This document shows positions 35,085 to 44,667 of a DNA stretch of 64,000 bases, one piece after another (the first letter of the stretch is position 1; every line of letters begins with the position of its first letter). This DNA is from Pseudomonadota bacterium (lineage in GTDB: Bacteria; Pseudomonadota; Gammaproteobacteria; JAADHS01). The stretch is from NCBI GenBank assembly GCA_021821045.1, contig JAKACW010000008.1:2501-66500 (forward strand), given 5' to 3'. Under the pieces are notes generated by a model. That model did no database searches. It worked only from the letters and a program-made list of their open reading frames with translations, and was not told the origin of the DNA. The translations under genes and the position numbers were made by a program.

Positions 35085-36830
35085 TCATTCGGTGGGTGAG
35101 AACTTGCTGTAAAACACGGCTTCGACCTTATTGCCCGGCGGCTCGTAGCGCAGCGACTCGCACAGGGCGGCGACCAAGGCGATACCGCGTCCCGAGTGCT
35201 CCGGAGTCGACCGCGCCGTCGCATCGCTCGCGTAGTCGAAGCCAGGACCGCTGTCCTCCACCGATACGGTTACCCGCACGCCGGACAAGAACGCTTTAAC
35301 CAGCAAACGAATACTCACATATCCGGAAACCAGCGCGGCGAGCTTCTCCTGGCGTTGATTCAGGTAGTTTATGAATCCGTCTTCCGATTCCTTGTCGACC
35401 GAGCTGAGGCCGAGCACGCCATGATCGACCGCGTTCGCGTAGAGTTCCGTCAGAATGGTGTACAGCACCTGGTAATCCACCTGCTCGCCGACGAGTTCGC
35501 GAATATTTCCCAACAGCAGCGGCACCGGATCCGCCTTCGCCAAACGCGCGCCATGCACCGTGACCTGCAACTCGACGGCATCGTGAGTGGCGCTCGTTTT
35601 CGAGTCCACCAGCAGGTCGCCCAACTCTTTGGGGTCGCGACCGGACAAGATGCTGTCCCAAATGGGCAGGATCTCGGGCTTGCACGGGATCTCCACCAAA
35701 CTGATATCGTCGCGCTGTTCGACGCCGGCGCAGAACGCCTGCAACTCCCGAGCGACGGCATCGACCGCAGACATTCCGCTGTCTCGGCGCGTAATCGCAT
35801 CGACAACGCGATCCGATCCGAAGTCGTCGCCCTCGGCGCCGCGCGCTTCCCAGACGCCGTCCGAGCAGATCACCAATGAATCGCCCCAATCCAGTTTTAC
35901 GGTCTCGCCGATCTGCGCAATGGGGATGAGGGAATCGATTCCCAAGGGGGCGAACTGGGAGTCGATGCGGCGCTTGATTTCCCGCGTCGATCCCGCAATG
36001 TGGTAAATCTCCGGCATGGCGAAGTTGAAAACCCGGGCATAGCGCAGATTCGAGGAGAGCTGCACATAGCCGGCGGTCAGGAACATTCCGGAGGGCAGCA
36101 GTTGATGGAGTTGGGTGTTGATGCGCGCGAGAATTTCGTCGCCCGTGTGGCCTTTCGCCACCATGTCCCGAAAGATCTGCGCGGTCGGGACGGCGCCGAG
36201 CGCCGCCGCGAGGCCGTGGCCAGTGAAATCGCCGAGCAAAACGTGTAAGTCACGACCGGGCCCATATGCTGTCAACAGCACATCGCCAGAGAATGTTCCG
36301 GCCGGCTTCAAGATATGGGGAAGCTTGTTCAGCGCGACGTTTCCCGCCATCACGACGCCGCTAAACACCTCTTCCGCTATTTCTTCGTCACGCCGCGACC
36401 GATCGTATAAGCGCGTTACTTCCTCGTGCAAGCTGCGAATCCGCATCATGGCATTGATCTTCGAGGTCAAGATCAATTCATCGAAGGGTTTAGTCAGAAC
36501 GTCGTCACCGCCAACCTCCAGACAGCGGGCCAAGCTTTCCTCGTCGGCCATTGCGGTGAGTACGATGACGGGAACGAAATGGCGCCCGCAAAGCGCCTTG
36601 ATGCGGCGGGTCGCCTCATAGCCGTCCATCCGCGGCATCATGACGTCCATGAAGACGATGTCGGGCGCCAGCGCCTCGAATTTGTCCACGGCCTCGACAC
36701 CATTGGCCGCTTCAGCCACCACGAAGCCGTTCTGCTTGAGCAGGGCGGCAAGCACCAGGCGATTGATATCCTCGTCATCAACCACCAGCGCCGTCGGCTT
36801 GGAGTGCGGATGTTTCGTGGCGGAGTTCAC
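35085..36830 (-). CDS. Receiver / PP2C (SpoIIE-type) phosphatase / HATPase regulator
   Basis: 581 residues: a receiver (about 12-130, phosphoacceptor D62 in FMDVMMPRMDGY), a coiled linker, a PP2C-type serine phosphatase (about 175-400; GDFTGHGLAAALG, CSDGVWE, RDDISLVEI) and a C-terminal HATPase_c anti-sigma-like module (about 440-575; ELYANAVDHGVLGL, DSGPGFD, GRGIALV). The layout resembles RsbU/HsbR-type partner-switching regulators, where the phosphatase and kinase act on a STAS anti-sigma antagonist. No STAS protein is in the window, so its partner is elsewhere. Single gene. Confidence 0.92.
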   Translation of the reverse strand: MNSATKHPHSKPTALVVDDEDINRLVLAALLKQNGFVVAEAANGVEAVDKFEALAPDIVFMDVMMPRMDGYEATRRIKALCGRHFVPVIVLTAMADEESLARCLEVGGDDVLTKPFDELILTSKINAMMRIRSLHEEVTRLYDRSRRDEEIAEEVFSGVVMAGNVALNKLPHILKPAGTFSGDVLLTAYGPGRDLHVLLGDFTGHGLAAALGAVPTAQIFRDMVAKGHTGDEILARINTQLHQLLPSGMFLTAGYVQLSSNLRYARVFNFAMPEIYHIAGSTREIKRRIDSQFAPLGIDSLIPIAQIGETVKLDWGDSLVICSDGVWEARGAEGDDFGSDRVVDAITRRDSGMSAVDAVARELQAFCAGVEQRDDISLVEIPCKPEILPIWDSILSGRDPKELGDLLVDSKTSATHDAVELQVTVHGARLAKADPVPLLLGNIRELVGEQVDYQVLYTILTELYANAVDHGVLGLSSVDKESEDGFINYLNQRQEKLAALVSGYVSIRLLVKAFLSGVRVTVSVEDSGPGFDYASDATARSTPEHSGRGIALVAALCESLRYEPPGNKVEAVFYSKFSPTE

Positions 36831-36970
36831 GGCGCCCCTTCAGAACAAAAGTTGGAAGTGCAACACTGGGTTAACGGCGGCGGGAATCCTCCGCAAGAGG
36901 CTGAAAACAGGGGGCGAATGTAAAATTCGAGCAAATCCGCCTGCGAGGGGGCGAATCGGCCCGCGTCGTG

Positions 36971-37696
36971 TCAGCGAATCGTCGAGGGCGACGGCGCGAT
37001 CAGATCGTGATTAGGTTGAGTGGCCGAAGGAAAATCCGCATTTAAACTATTACGATCCTCCCAACGCTGCCCTTGCTCGGCGAGCCATTGGGCTTCGGCC
37101 TTGGGCAACGGTCCGCGCTTTAGCTCCTCCCCCCACTCCCACAATGCCGAGCGCGCCTTTTTGACGTAGGGGTCATCCGGCGGCGCGAGGTGGATGTAAC
37201 TGCGCATTGCACCCAGGGCCGCCTCTTTGTCGCCCAGTTTCTCCAACGCCACGGCCAGGCCCCAATAGGCATTGCCTTGATAGGCATTGAGTCGAATCGC
37301 ATTGGCGAAAAAGTCTCCGGCCGCCTTATATTTGTTCAGTCCCAACAATGCAAAGCCCATGTTGACGTGGGCTTCGGGCATGTTTGGCGAAAGCTCGATC
37401 ACACGGTGCAGGGCCGTCACCGCAAACTCGTACTGCTTGGCGTGCAACATCGCCACGGCCTGCTCGAACCGCGTATTGAGCTGGTTCATGCGCGCTTGTT
37501 TGGCGTGGCCTTGGGGGTCGAGGGCGGGATCGATTGCCTGAACTCCCGCCACCGTTGCGCTCGGGGTGCTGAACGCAAACTCGGGACGCTGGACGAAACC
37601 GAATAGCATGGCCAGTGCGGCAACCAACAGTCCAAGGCCGATCACGCCCGCGTAGCGTTCTTGTTTTGACTCCATTGCCAGTACGCTATTCATCAC
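36971..37696 (-). CDS. Membrane-anchored TPR protein
   Basis: 241 residues: N-terminal transmembrane helix (about 17-36) and TPR repeats (about 75-185; AHVNMGFALLGLNKYKAAGDF, AYWGLAVALEKLGDKEAAL). Last gene of the 15-kb cytochrome cluster; its ATG overlaps the ccsA stop. By analogy with CcmI it may present apocytochromes to the ResB/CcsA pair, which is inference. Confidence 0.87.
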   Translation of the reverse strand: MMNSVLAMESKQERYAGVIGLGLLVAALAMLFGFVQRPEFAFSTPSATVAGVQAIDPALDPQGHAKQARMNQLNTRFEQAVAMLHAKQYEFAVTALHRVIELSPNMPEAHVNMGFALLGLNKYKAAGDFFANAIRLNAYQGNAYWGLAVALEKLGDKEAALGAMRSYIHLAPPDDPYVKKARSALWEWGEELKRGPLPKAEAQWLAEQGQRWEDRNSLNADFPSATQPNHDLIAPSPSTIR

Positions 37697-38547
37697 ACCA
37701 CGCCCTTGTGCGCCGCTTCACTGTAAAACGGAAAACCGAAATAAGTAAAAAATGCGAATACGAACAATCCGACAATCGCGGCGGAACTCCACAGCGTCGG
37801 GACGCGATAAGTGAAGCGAATGTGCAACGCCATCCCCAGAGCCAGCCAGTTGATGAACGCCGACGTCTCCAGGGGATCCCAAGCCCAGTAGCGTCCCCAT
37901 GCATCCTGCGCCCACACCGCGCCAGCGATCAACATCAGACTTTCGAACACCAAAGCCAGCAGCATGAAGCGCCACGCGTGGTTGTCCAATACATCGTCGT
38001 CCGGCAGTACCCGCAAATACGGCGCAAGGCGCTTGACTCGACGCAACAAGACGATACCGGCGAAACCGGTTCCGATCAGGCAAAACGCCAGGAAAAACTT
38101 GCCGAAGCCGACATGAGCCCATTTCCAATTGTTGAAGTATGTCGGCGGATTGGGCACGGCGGTCGGCTCGAGAACGAGCACCCAGAGGCCCAACACCCAA
38201 AGTATCGGCAATACGACAACCGAGGTGGGGCGCAACACCGGGAAACGCCAATAGGCAACGACGTAAACCAGCCCAAGGCTGAACAACTGACTGACGATCA
38301 GCTCAAAAAGATTTACGAAAGGTCCGTGGCCGATGCGAATCCAGCGCTCGGCCAGCGAAATCGTCAACAATGCCACGCCGACGACAAGCAGCGTCAGGAC
38401 AGCATTTTCTTGCCCCCGCACCGCCATAGCACCTGCCGAGCGGGCATGGGCGACCTGGACGCTGCGAAACGCCGCGAAGGTCGCCAGCGCATACGCGGCC
38501 AGTCCCGCCCACAACCACGGCAATTCTGTCGCGTGACCGTCCATCAT
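37693..38547 (-). CDS. ccsA: CcsA/ResC-like haem-handling protein (System II)
   Basis: 284 residues, about eight membrane helices. The haem-binding WWD-type motif is WGRYWAWDPLETSAFINWL, with conserved His around. CcsA and ResB form the System II haem transporter/synthetase. It is coupled at both ends: its start overlaps the ResB stop and its stop overlaps the TPR gene. The genome therefore carries System II parts as well as a full Ccm system. Confidence 0.9.
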   Translation of the reverse strand: MMDGHATELPWLWAGLAAYALATFAAFRSVQVAHARSAGAMAVRGQENAVLTLLVVGVALLTISLAERWIRIGHGPFVNLFELIVSQLFSLGLVYVVAYWRFPVLRPTSVVVLPILWVLGLWVLVLEPTAVPNPPTYFNNWKWAHVGFGKFFLAFCLIGTGFAGIVLLRRVKRLAPYLRVLPDDDVLDNHAWRFMLLALVFESLMLIAGAVWAQDAWGRYWAWDPLETSAFINWLALGMALHIRFTYRVPTLWSSAAIVGLFVFAFFTYFGFPFYSEAAHKGVV

Positions 38548-39590
38548 CAGACCACCCTTCCCGTCGTCGGACGGGGATCGTCCGCAACCGGCACTCGTCC
38601 GCCGACCGGATCGGCGGCGCGCAACGGCTGCAGGGAAAACTTGCGCCGAAAGTGGATGAACAAACCAAGCACGCTCAGCATGGACGCGCCGAACAGCGCA
38701 TGCAGCGTGGGGTCATAAAAAATCTTATAGCCCATCCAGGTCGCCAAGTGATCGTAAGTCAGATCGCCGCCGCCGACGGCGGCCGTTTCGCCGGGCCGCA
38801 GTTCGATTCTGCTGTCGCCAACAAACACCACCAAGGTACTCTCCGGCGTCTTCTCGTTAAGTATCCACGCATTTTTTTCATCGAGCCCGGTATCCATGCG
38901 CAGCCACAATCGCACGGTTTCCCCTGTAGGCGTCGTCCAATCGTTTTCTTGTTTGTGCTCGAACAAGGGATAGGACGGCATATGCACGGCGCCCTGCATG
39001 CTCGAACCATCGATGCCCTTCCAGGTCAGCACCGGCGCGAACCCCTTGTTGAATGACGTATAGAAACGATAGCCGTCGATGACGAGGGGGCGATCGTCGC
39101 CGACGACTTTGTCTTGCCAAGAACCGTCGTCACCTTTCACGCGCACATAGCTGTGGGTCAAGCCGCGTACCATTCCCGGGTGATACTCCACGGTGTAACG
39201 TCCTTGCACGAATTCGATGTGATGCAGATCGTCTGAGTGCAGCGGCCCCTTCTTAACGTTGAGAGTATCCTCCACGCCGAACACGTTGCCCTCCAGCATC
39301 TCGACATGGGCCTCGAAGAACGTCAGTCGTCCAACGGCGGCGAGAACGGCTATGGACAGCAAGCCCACATGGAACACCAACAAGCCGCCTCGGCGGTAAA
39401 TCCGCGAGTTGGTGGTGATGGCCACCAGCAGGCTCACCGCAAGAAAGGCCAGCGGCCCGGCGAGGTACCAAGCCGAGACCGATTCCGGATTGCCGTAGCT
39501 CATCACCGAACCGACGCCCAGCGCAACCATGCCAATGATGGCTGTCTTGGGCGAGCCGAGAGACTTAATCGATTTGACAAAAGTGTTCAT
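38547..39590 (-). CDS. resB: ResB/Ccs1-like protein (System II)
   Basis: 347 residues. Three N-terminal membrane helices (about 15-32, 45-60, 70-88), a large periplasmic domain (about 95-285), and a C-terminal helix (about 290-310), a compact ResB layout. Conserved features include RGGLLVFHVGLLSI near the third helix, with a His that may bind haem, and FYDPTLHALFGASML. Works with CcsA in haem attachment. Confidence 0.88.
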   Translation of the reverse strand: MNTFVKSIKSLGSPKTAIIGMVALGVGSVMSYGNPESVSAWYLAGPLAFLAVSLLVAITTNSRIYRRGGLLVFHVGLLSIAVLAAVGRLTFFEAHVEMLEGNVFGVEDTLNVKKGPLHSDDLHHIEFVQGRYTVEYHPGMVRGLTHSYVRVKGDDGSWQDKVVGDDRPLVIDGYRFYTSFNKGFAPVLTWKGIDGSSMQGAVHMPSYPLFEHKQENDWTTPTGETVRLWLRMDTGLDEKNAWILNEKTPESTLVVFVGDSRIELRPGETAAVGGGDLTYDHLATWMGYKIFYDPTLHALFGASMLSVLGLFIHFRRKFSLQPLRAADPVGGRVPVADDPRPTTGRVV

Positions 39591-39626
39591 ACAAAAATCG
39601 GGTTAATCCGACCTCAAGACTTACCT

Positions 39627-39738
39627 TGTGGGAGCGATTTCCTACCGCGATTCTTCGCCGATTCAACCGCGGAACGATTCGCTCCCACACATAAAAAGCC
39701 GAACTAGCGTGGTGTAGGAGCGATTTCCAACCGCGATT
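39627..39738. repeat. Three REP-like units
   Basis: TGTGGGAGCGATTTCCTACC + GCGATT (39627-39652), an inverted copy ending in CGCTCCCAC (about 39659-39689), and a third direct copy GTGTAGGAGCGATTTCCAAC + CGCGATT (39712-39738). They fill the gap between the 11-haem cytochrome and resB and could form strong mRNA hairpins that separate their expression. Confidence 0.8.
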
Positions 39739-39755
39739 GTGAGCGCCTCCAATCC

Positions 39756-42452
39756 CTACGGCGGATTGGTACACGCCTCGTTGGAGGCCTGCATCCAAGT
39801 GGCGCCGACCGCCGCATTGCCCGGCGCACCCGCCGATCCGCAGTTCGCGGCCATCCACTCGCCGCTACGGGCGAAATTCTTCACCTTTACCGTCGCACCG
39901 TTGTAGTAAGGATACTTGTAATAGCGGCTGACCGTCTGGTTGCGCACCTGGGTGCCAGCGGGCAAACCACCTTCGGCACCGACGTCGTTCAAATTGGCCA
40001 GGAACACTTTGTTCTTCCAGCCATGGGGCACGGCGATATGACAATACGTGCAGCGCAGCGGCGCCAAGCCGGGCGTGTTGCCAAGATACTGCGCATGGGC
40101 AACGTGCGCATTGGTCTCGACGGCCGTACCAATACACGATCCCGGAGACCCCGTCTGGACGCGCTTGAATCCGCTTTGCAGCGCACCGATCAACGGACCC
40201 GGAGGATAAATCTCACCGTACTGACTGTAATCATGGCACTTGAAGCACAAGTGCTCGCCCGCGTTCGCGTCTTCGCCGCCCCGCGGCGTCACGATGGTGG
40301 ATCCGGTTTGATCGCTCCACGGACCTTTCAGCAAGAACACATTCTCCGAACCGTGCGGACCCCACACATTGCCTTGCGCACCGCCCGTTGGCACAGCCGT
40401 CCCTGCCTCGGTGTCGTTGCCATGGCAATCGGTGCAGTACATGGTTTGGATGCCCACGCCCATATTGAACGGCGTCAACCAAACATTCGGGCTCGAAATG
40501 CCGCGCACCGATTCGGTACGGCCGGTCGTTTCCATGACCGGATGCCAAGAACGATGGTTGTTAGCTTGGAAGTCCACAGTGTAGCTTTGACCGTCGGGCA
40601 AACCGCGGAACGCGCCGCTGGGTGTGGGCGACGTTCCCTCGCCTTTATGATCCGCCGGCGATTGGAACTCCATGCCTTGGTTGGTGTAGTACGTCATCAC
40701 TTCGCCGCCAGAGGCGGTGACACCGGTAATGCCCGGCAGCGTTTGTCCCGACGTTCCGCCCAGCGGCGGCGGCGTGTCGTAGCCGTAGTTGGAGTGACAC
40801 TTCATGCAGACTTGGTACTCGCGGGTAACGTGGGACGCGGTCACGGCAGTGCTGCCCGCCGTTCCCGGATCGCCGCGCTTGACCTCGAACACCGTCGGAT
40901 TGGCGCCAAACTCGGTTGATTCCCACGCCACCGGTTGCACGCCGAAAATTCCGCGCAGCACGCCGGAAGCAATGTTGGTGTGAGTGCCTTCTGGATTGTT
41001 GGCCAGAATATCGGCGGAAGAATGGGGATGGGTGCCTTCCTCGGCGTCGGGAACGGTGTTGTCCTGCCAGAACAGCCGATTGCGCGATACCCGGTGTGGG
41101 TTGTGGCAATCGGTGCACTCGACGTGACGATTGACAATCGTGCCCTGGGTACCGCTCTTGTTGACGGCGCTGGCCTTGCCCATGTTGGCCGGCGACTCGA
41201 CGAAGTCCTTGCCGCCTTGATGAATGTCGAGACTGCCGATGTCGTGAATCTGAGGGCCGACGAGTTGTTCGTCATTGGTGATGGGCATGTGCCGGTTGCC
41301 CACGGTCGTGAAGTCCGTCTTGATATCGGGAACGCCGAAACCAGGCCGCGTCGCCTGACCCTGCAGCACATCGCCATCGGCGGAGTGACAGGCATAGCAC
41401 GTTTCTTCAATAGCGGGATCGCCTCCCAGTTTATAGAACGCGCCCTCTGCGGTTTGCGCTGTGCTGCCGTCCACGCCTTCGCGCAGGATGCGCCGCGAAC
41501 CCTGCACCGTGTGAGGATCGTGGCAATTCAAGCACGCGGCCTGCCAGACCTGGGTGCCCTGAGGAAACTCGCGCAGATTCGCCGCAGCGCTAGTGTAGGT
41601 GTAGGTTGCGACGTTGGGGTTGGCGTGGGCCGAACCCACCCAGCCGGCTTTGTCATGACATCCCAAGCAAATGATGTCGTTCTCGGCGCTGAACTGTTTG
41701 TCTACCGGCGGTCCTTGCTGGAAGCGGTTCACGCGCAAAAACTTGATGTTCTCACCGGAGGTGTCGCGAATGTGTGGATCGTGACATGAAATGCATTCCA
41801 CTTTGTTGTCCTCAAGCGGCAACAACGGTCGGTCGACGCCGCGCGCACGCACGCCCAGGTGGCTCACTGCATTCGGATCGTACAACTCGCCGTCCCGCTC
41901 CGCTTGAGCGGAATCGAAAGTGAATGAAATGGGGTGATCGTTGCTCAGATCAACACCTAAACGACGCGTGTATCCGGTATTAGCGCCCAAACCCGCGGGA
42001 ATGGTGTCATCCGCGCCGATGCCAGGCCCGGTGAAATCGACCGTTGGATTTTCGACGCGATTGAGCACATTCACCGAACCCAAGGCCAGCGTGCCGTCAT
42101 GACAGGACAAACACAGTTTCGATTTACCGCCCGGCTGACCCAAGTCAACGGCGTCGAGCGATCCCGAGTCATATGTCGTATAAGTGGCGTTGGAGAGTGT
42201 GCGATTCCAAATCGGCGCCTTCGGCTCCAACGTGCCGCCGTGGGGCGTGTGACAAAATGCGCAAATCTGCGACTCGCTGGTGGCGTGCGCGTCGCGCTGC
42301 GCCGTACCGGGCAGATCGGGAATGATGGTCGCCGAAAAATTATGCTTGGTGTTGCGAATATCGGAAATGCGCTCAGCCAACGCGGAGGAACCCACCGCGC
42401 CGCCCAGCCACAACATCAACGCAACCATGACCCGCTTGCGCAGCGCTGTCAT
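39756..42452 (-). CDS. Secreted undecaheme c-type cytochrome
   Basis: 898 residues with a signal peptide (MTALRKRVMVALMLWLGGAV...) and eleven CXXCH motifs: CAFCH, CLSCH, CISCH, CLGCH, CLNCH, CYACH, CTDCH, CMKCH, CTDCH, CFKCH and CTYCH. Several read CxxCH-DPH/NPH, giving nearby His ligands. At ~80 residues per haem it is sparse, so large non-haem segments separate haem groups. It shares NTKHNF and NDHPISFTF with the pentaheme and tetraheme paralogs. The start at 42452 (GGGGGAGAGGC upstream) overlaps the NHL gene stop. Best guess: a cell-surface or outer-membrane terminal electron acceptor or donor. Confidence 0.93.
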   Translation of the reverse strand: MTALRKRVMVALMLWLGGAVGSSALAERISDIRNTKHNFSATIIPDLPGTAQRDAHATSESQICAFCHTPHGGTLEPKAPIWNRTLSNATYTTYDSGSLDAVDLGQPGGKSKLCLSCHDGTLALGSVNVLNRVENPTVDFTGPGIGADDTIPAGLGANTGYTRRLGVDLSNDHPISFTFDSAQAERDGELYDPNAVSHLGVRARGVDRPLLPLEDNKVECISCHDPHIRDTSGENIKFLRVNRFQQGPPVDKQFSAENDIICLGCHDKAGWVGSAHANPNVATYTYTSAAANLREFPQGTQVWQAACLNCHDPHTVQGSRRILREGVDGSTAQTAEGAFYKLGGDPAIEETCYACHSADGDVLQGQATRPGFGVPDIKTDFTTVGNRHMPITNDEQLVGPQIHDIGSLDIHQGGKDFVESPANMGKASAVNKSGTQGTIVNRHVECTDCHNPHRVSRNRLFWQDNTVPDAEEGTHPHSSADILANNPEGTHTNIASGVLRGIFGVQPVAWESTEFGANPTVFEVKRGDPGTAGSTAVTASHVTREYQVCMKCHSNYGYDTPPPLGGTSGQTLPGITGVTASGGEVMTYYTNQGMEFQSPADHKGEGTSPTPSGAFRGLPDGQSYTVDFQANNHRSWHPVMETTGRTESVRGISSPNVWLTPFNMGVGIQTMYCTDCHGNDTEAGTAVPTGGAQGNVWGPHGSENVFLLKGPWSDQTGSTIVTPRGGEDANAGEHLCFKCHDYSQYGEIYPPGPLIGALQSGFKRVQTGSPGSCIGTAVETNAHVAHAQYLGNTPGLAPLRCTYCHIAVPHGWKNKVFLANLNDVGAEGGLPAGTQVRNQTVSRYYKYPYYNGATVKVKNFARSGEWMAANCGSAGAPGNAAVGATWMQASNEACTNPP

Positions 42453-43525
42453 GCCTCTCCCCCTTGCCCCAAAAACTCCAAAACGACCACGCGGCCGTTG
42501 AACATATCTGCGATGTACACCCAGTTGCGTGAATCGACCCACACGCCCGCCGGCAAATAAAACTGACCCGGCGCCGGCCCTTCACCACCAATGGGCAGCA
42601 GAAATTCTCCTTTGGAATTGAATACTAACAAATGATCGTAATAGGATTCTACCACGTAAATCAGGCCGTTTTCGGCGGCTGCCACGCCCTTGGGTCGGGG
42701 CAAGTTGCCGACGAATATGCCGCGTTCGCCGAAGGTCGACACGAACTTGCCCGCCGGCCCAAAAATCTGTATGCGCGAGTTAAGCGTATCGGCGACGAAC
42801 AGTTGACCGCCCGTAAAACTCAAATGGGTGGGCGAATTCAATTTCCCCGGGGTCTCGCCGTGCTCGCCGAACTGCGCGACAAATCGCCCGTCCGCCTCGA
42901 AAATCTTGATGGCGTGTTCGCGGGTGTCGGAAACGTACAATCGTCCGGTGGCCGGATCGCGAGCAATGCCGGTGGGATGGGTTAAATGATCTTTGCCAAA
43001 GCGCCCCTTGGGCTCACCGTCGCGATCCAAGCGAAACACTTCGCCGTGGCTCGAGTCGGTCACCAACAGCTCCCCTTGCTCGCCGACTGCCACGGCAATG
43101 GGCGTCAGAAAGCGCAAGAACTCGGCCGCGAACTCGAATTCGCGGAATTGGCCGGCCACTGGATCGAACACGCAAACGGCTTGCTTGCTGACGTCGGTGA
43201 CGATGACACGACCGTCTTGGTCGACCACCACACCCTGCGGCCGCTGGAGAATGCGCGGCTGGCGCGGCCCCGTGAAGACACCGGCCACCCATTTCAAGAA
43301 CCGAACCGGAGCGGATTCGGACATTCGATCGACAGGGAAATTATCCTCGCCGGTCAATTGCCCCACATAGCGAAACCGCGGCGTCTCGGGCGGCTGGGGC
43401 CAAACCAGGCTGGCAGGCGAAGCTTCATAAACAAAATTGGGTTTAGTGGTCGCGCAACCCGTCAGGACGGCACCGAAACAAACCAATGCCCAAAGGCGGG
43501 CGGACGCCACCCTCGTCAGTGTCAT
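42449..43525 (-). CDS. NHL-repeat beta-propeller lipoprotein
   Basis: 358 residues. Lipobox VLTGC (C24), then NHL blades (GELLVTDSSHGEVFRLDRDG, GRLYVSDTREHAIKIFEADG, GQLFVADTLNSRIQIFGPAG, NWVYIADMFNGRVVVLE). Overlaps its neighbours by four bases on each side, so it is made together with the second NHL lipoprotein and the 11-haem cytochrome. Shares its N-terminal Pro-rich motif with the lipoprotein at 13143-14213. Confidence 0.9.
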   Translation of the reverse strand: MTLTRVASARLWALVCFGAVLTGCATTKPNFVYEASPASLVWPQPPETPRFRYVGQLTGEDNFPVDRMSESAPVRFLKWVAGVFTGPRQPRILQRPQGVVVDQDGRVIVTDVSKQAVCVFDPVAGQFREFEFAAEFLRFLTPIAVAVGEQGELLVTDSSHGEVFRLDRDGEPKGRFGKDHLTHPTGIARDPATGRLYVSDTREHAIKIFEADGRFVAQFGEHGETPGKLNSPTHLSFTGGQLFVADTLNSRIQIFGPAGKFVSTFGERGIFVGNLPRPKGVAAAENGLIYVVESYYDHLLVFNSKGEFLLPIGGEGPAPGQFYLPAGVWVDSRNWVYIADMFNGRVVVLEFLGQGGEA

Positions 43526-44667
43526 TGCGTCGGCTGTTCTTGCTGGGCCGAAACCGGCAGGAGCGGCGCGGGCTCGACCACACGCAACACTTGAATGCGC
43601 CCGTTCAGACTATCGGCGACATATAAAAACTCGCCGCCAACCCACAAATCCGTGATTCGCTTGAATTGCCCGGGTCCGACCCCGGTACGGCCAATACTGG
43701 ATAGAAACTTGCCGCGCGTGTAGACCTTGATCGAGTTGTCGATGTAGTCGCCCAAGAACACATGAAAGTTCTCGTCCACCGCCATGGCAAAGGGAAACAC
43801 GACACCCATTTGATCGAGCGAATACAGATAATCGCCGTTGCCGGACAACACCTGAACATGCTGCCCCACCCGGGCGCCAACATAAAAACCATCCGGCCCG
43901 ACCGCCATTGTCGTGATGTTCAAAAACTGGCCCGGCTCTTGTCCACGGCCGCCGACCGCGCCGATCAGTTCACCCGGCTCTGTGAACACCAGGACATGAT
44001 CAAAATGGGCATCGGCCACCAAGATATTGCCCGTGGCCGAATCTTGGGCGATAGCCACCGGGCGCGCAAGATTGAGCTTGTTCTGAAAAGTGCGTAGCAG
44101 CCTGCCCTTGGGACTGAAATGAAGCACCCGGGATCCAAAGGTGTCGGCGACATAAAAGGAGAAGTCCTTGGCGACATAGATATCCGCGGGTTCACCCGCG
44201 GTGACGCCGTGCAACTCGACGATGCGATCCATGCGGGCGGTGGTCTTGTCGTAGCGCAACACCAAGCCCAGTCCCTCGTCGACGATATAGAGATACTGCT
44301 CTCGAACGGATATCGCGATGGGATTGATCAGTTCGATGTAGTCGCCGCCGGTAATCATGTCGGCGACGCTCATAGCTCGGGAATCGGGACCGCTGAAACC
44401 ACCGCGTATGGTCTCCCAGTACACCAACATTTCGGATGTCTCTGGCAAGACCGGCAGGGGCTCCAGCTCCGGCACGACGAGTTCCTCGCCGAGACGGGTT
44501 TCGTCGCTGGCGACCTCAAGGGACGTTTGATCTTCCTCTTTGTCCCAGGGCCAGATTTTTTTTGCGGTCTGCTGAATGCTGGCGCAACCGGACAGCGCCA
44601 GCACGACGCACACACACAGTCCCGCGGTTAACGCAGCCCGGGACTTTGTCGCGGAACTGAATGGCAT
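43522..44667 (-). CDS. NHL-repeat beta-propeller lipoprotein
   Basis: 381 residues. Lipobox LALSGC (C28), an acidic spacer, then NHL blades (SFYVADTFGSRVLHFSPKGR, GNILVADAHFDHVLVFTEPG, EFLYVADSLNGRIQVLRVVE). The ATG at 44667 is preferred over a TTG at 44676. Its first 40 bases overlap the end of the triheme cytochrome gene. Function not known; propellers of this kind recur beside multiheme cytochromes here. Confidence 0.88.
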   Translation of the reverse strand: MPFSSATKSRAALTAGLCVCVVLALSGCASIQQTAKKIWPWDKEEDQTSLEVASDETRLGEELVVPELEPLPVLPETSEMLVYWETIRGGFSGPDSRAMSVADMITGGDYIELINPIAISVREQYLYIVDEGLGLVLRYDKTTARMDRIVELHGVTAGEPADIYVAKDFSFYVADTFGSRVLHFSPKGRLLRTFQNKLNLARPVAIAQDSATGNILVADAHFDHVLVFTEPGELIGAVGGRGQEPGQFLNITTMAVGPDGFYVGARVGQHVQVLSGNGDYLYSLDQMGVVFPFAMAVDENFHVFLGDYIDNSIKVYTRGKFLSSIGRTGVGPGQFKRITDLWVGGEFLYVADSLNGRIQVLRVVEPAPLLPVSAQQEQPTQ

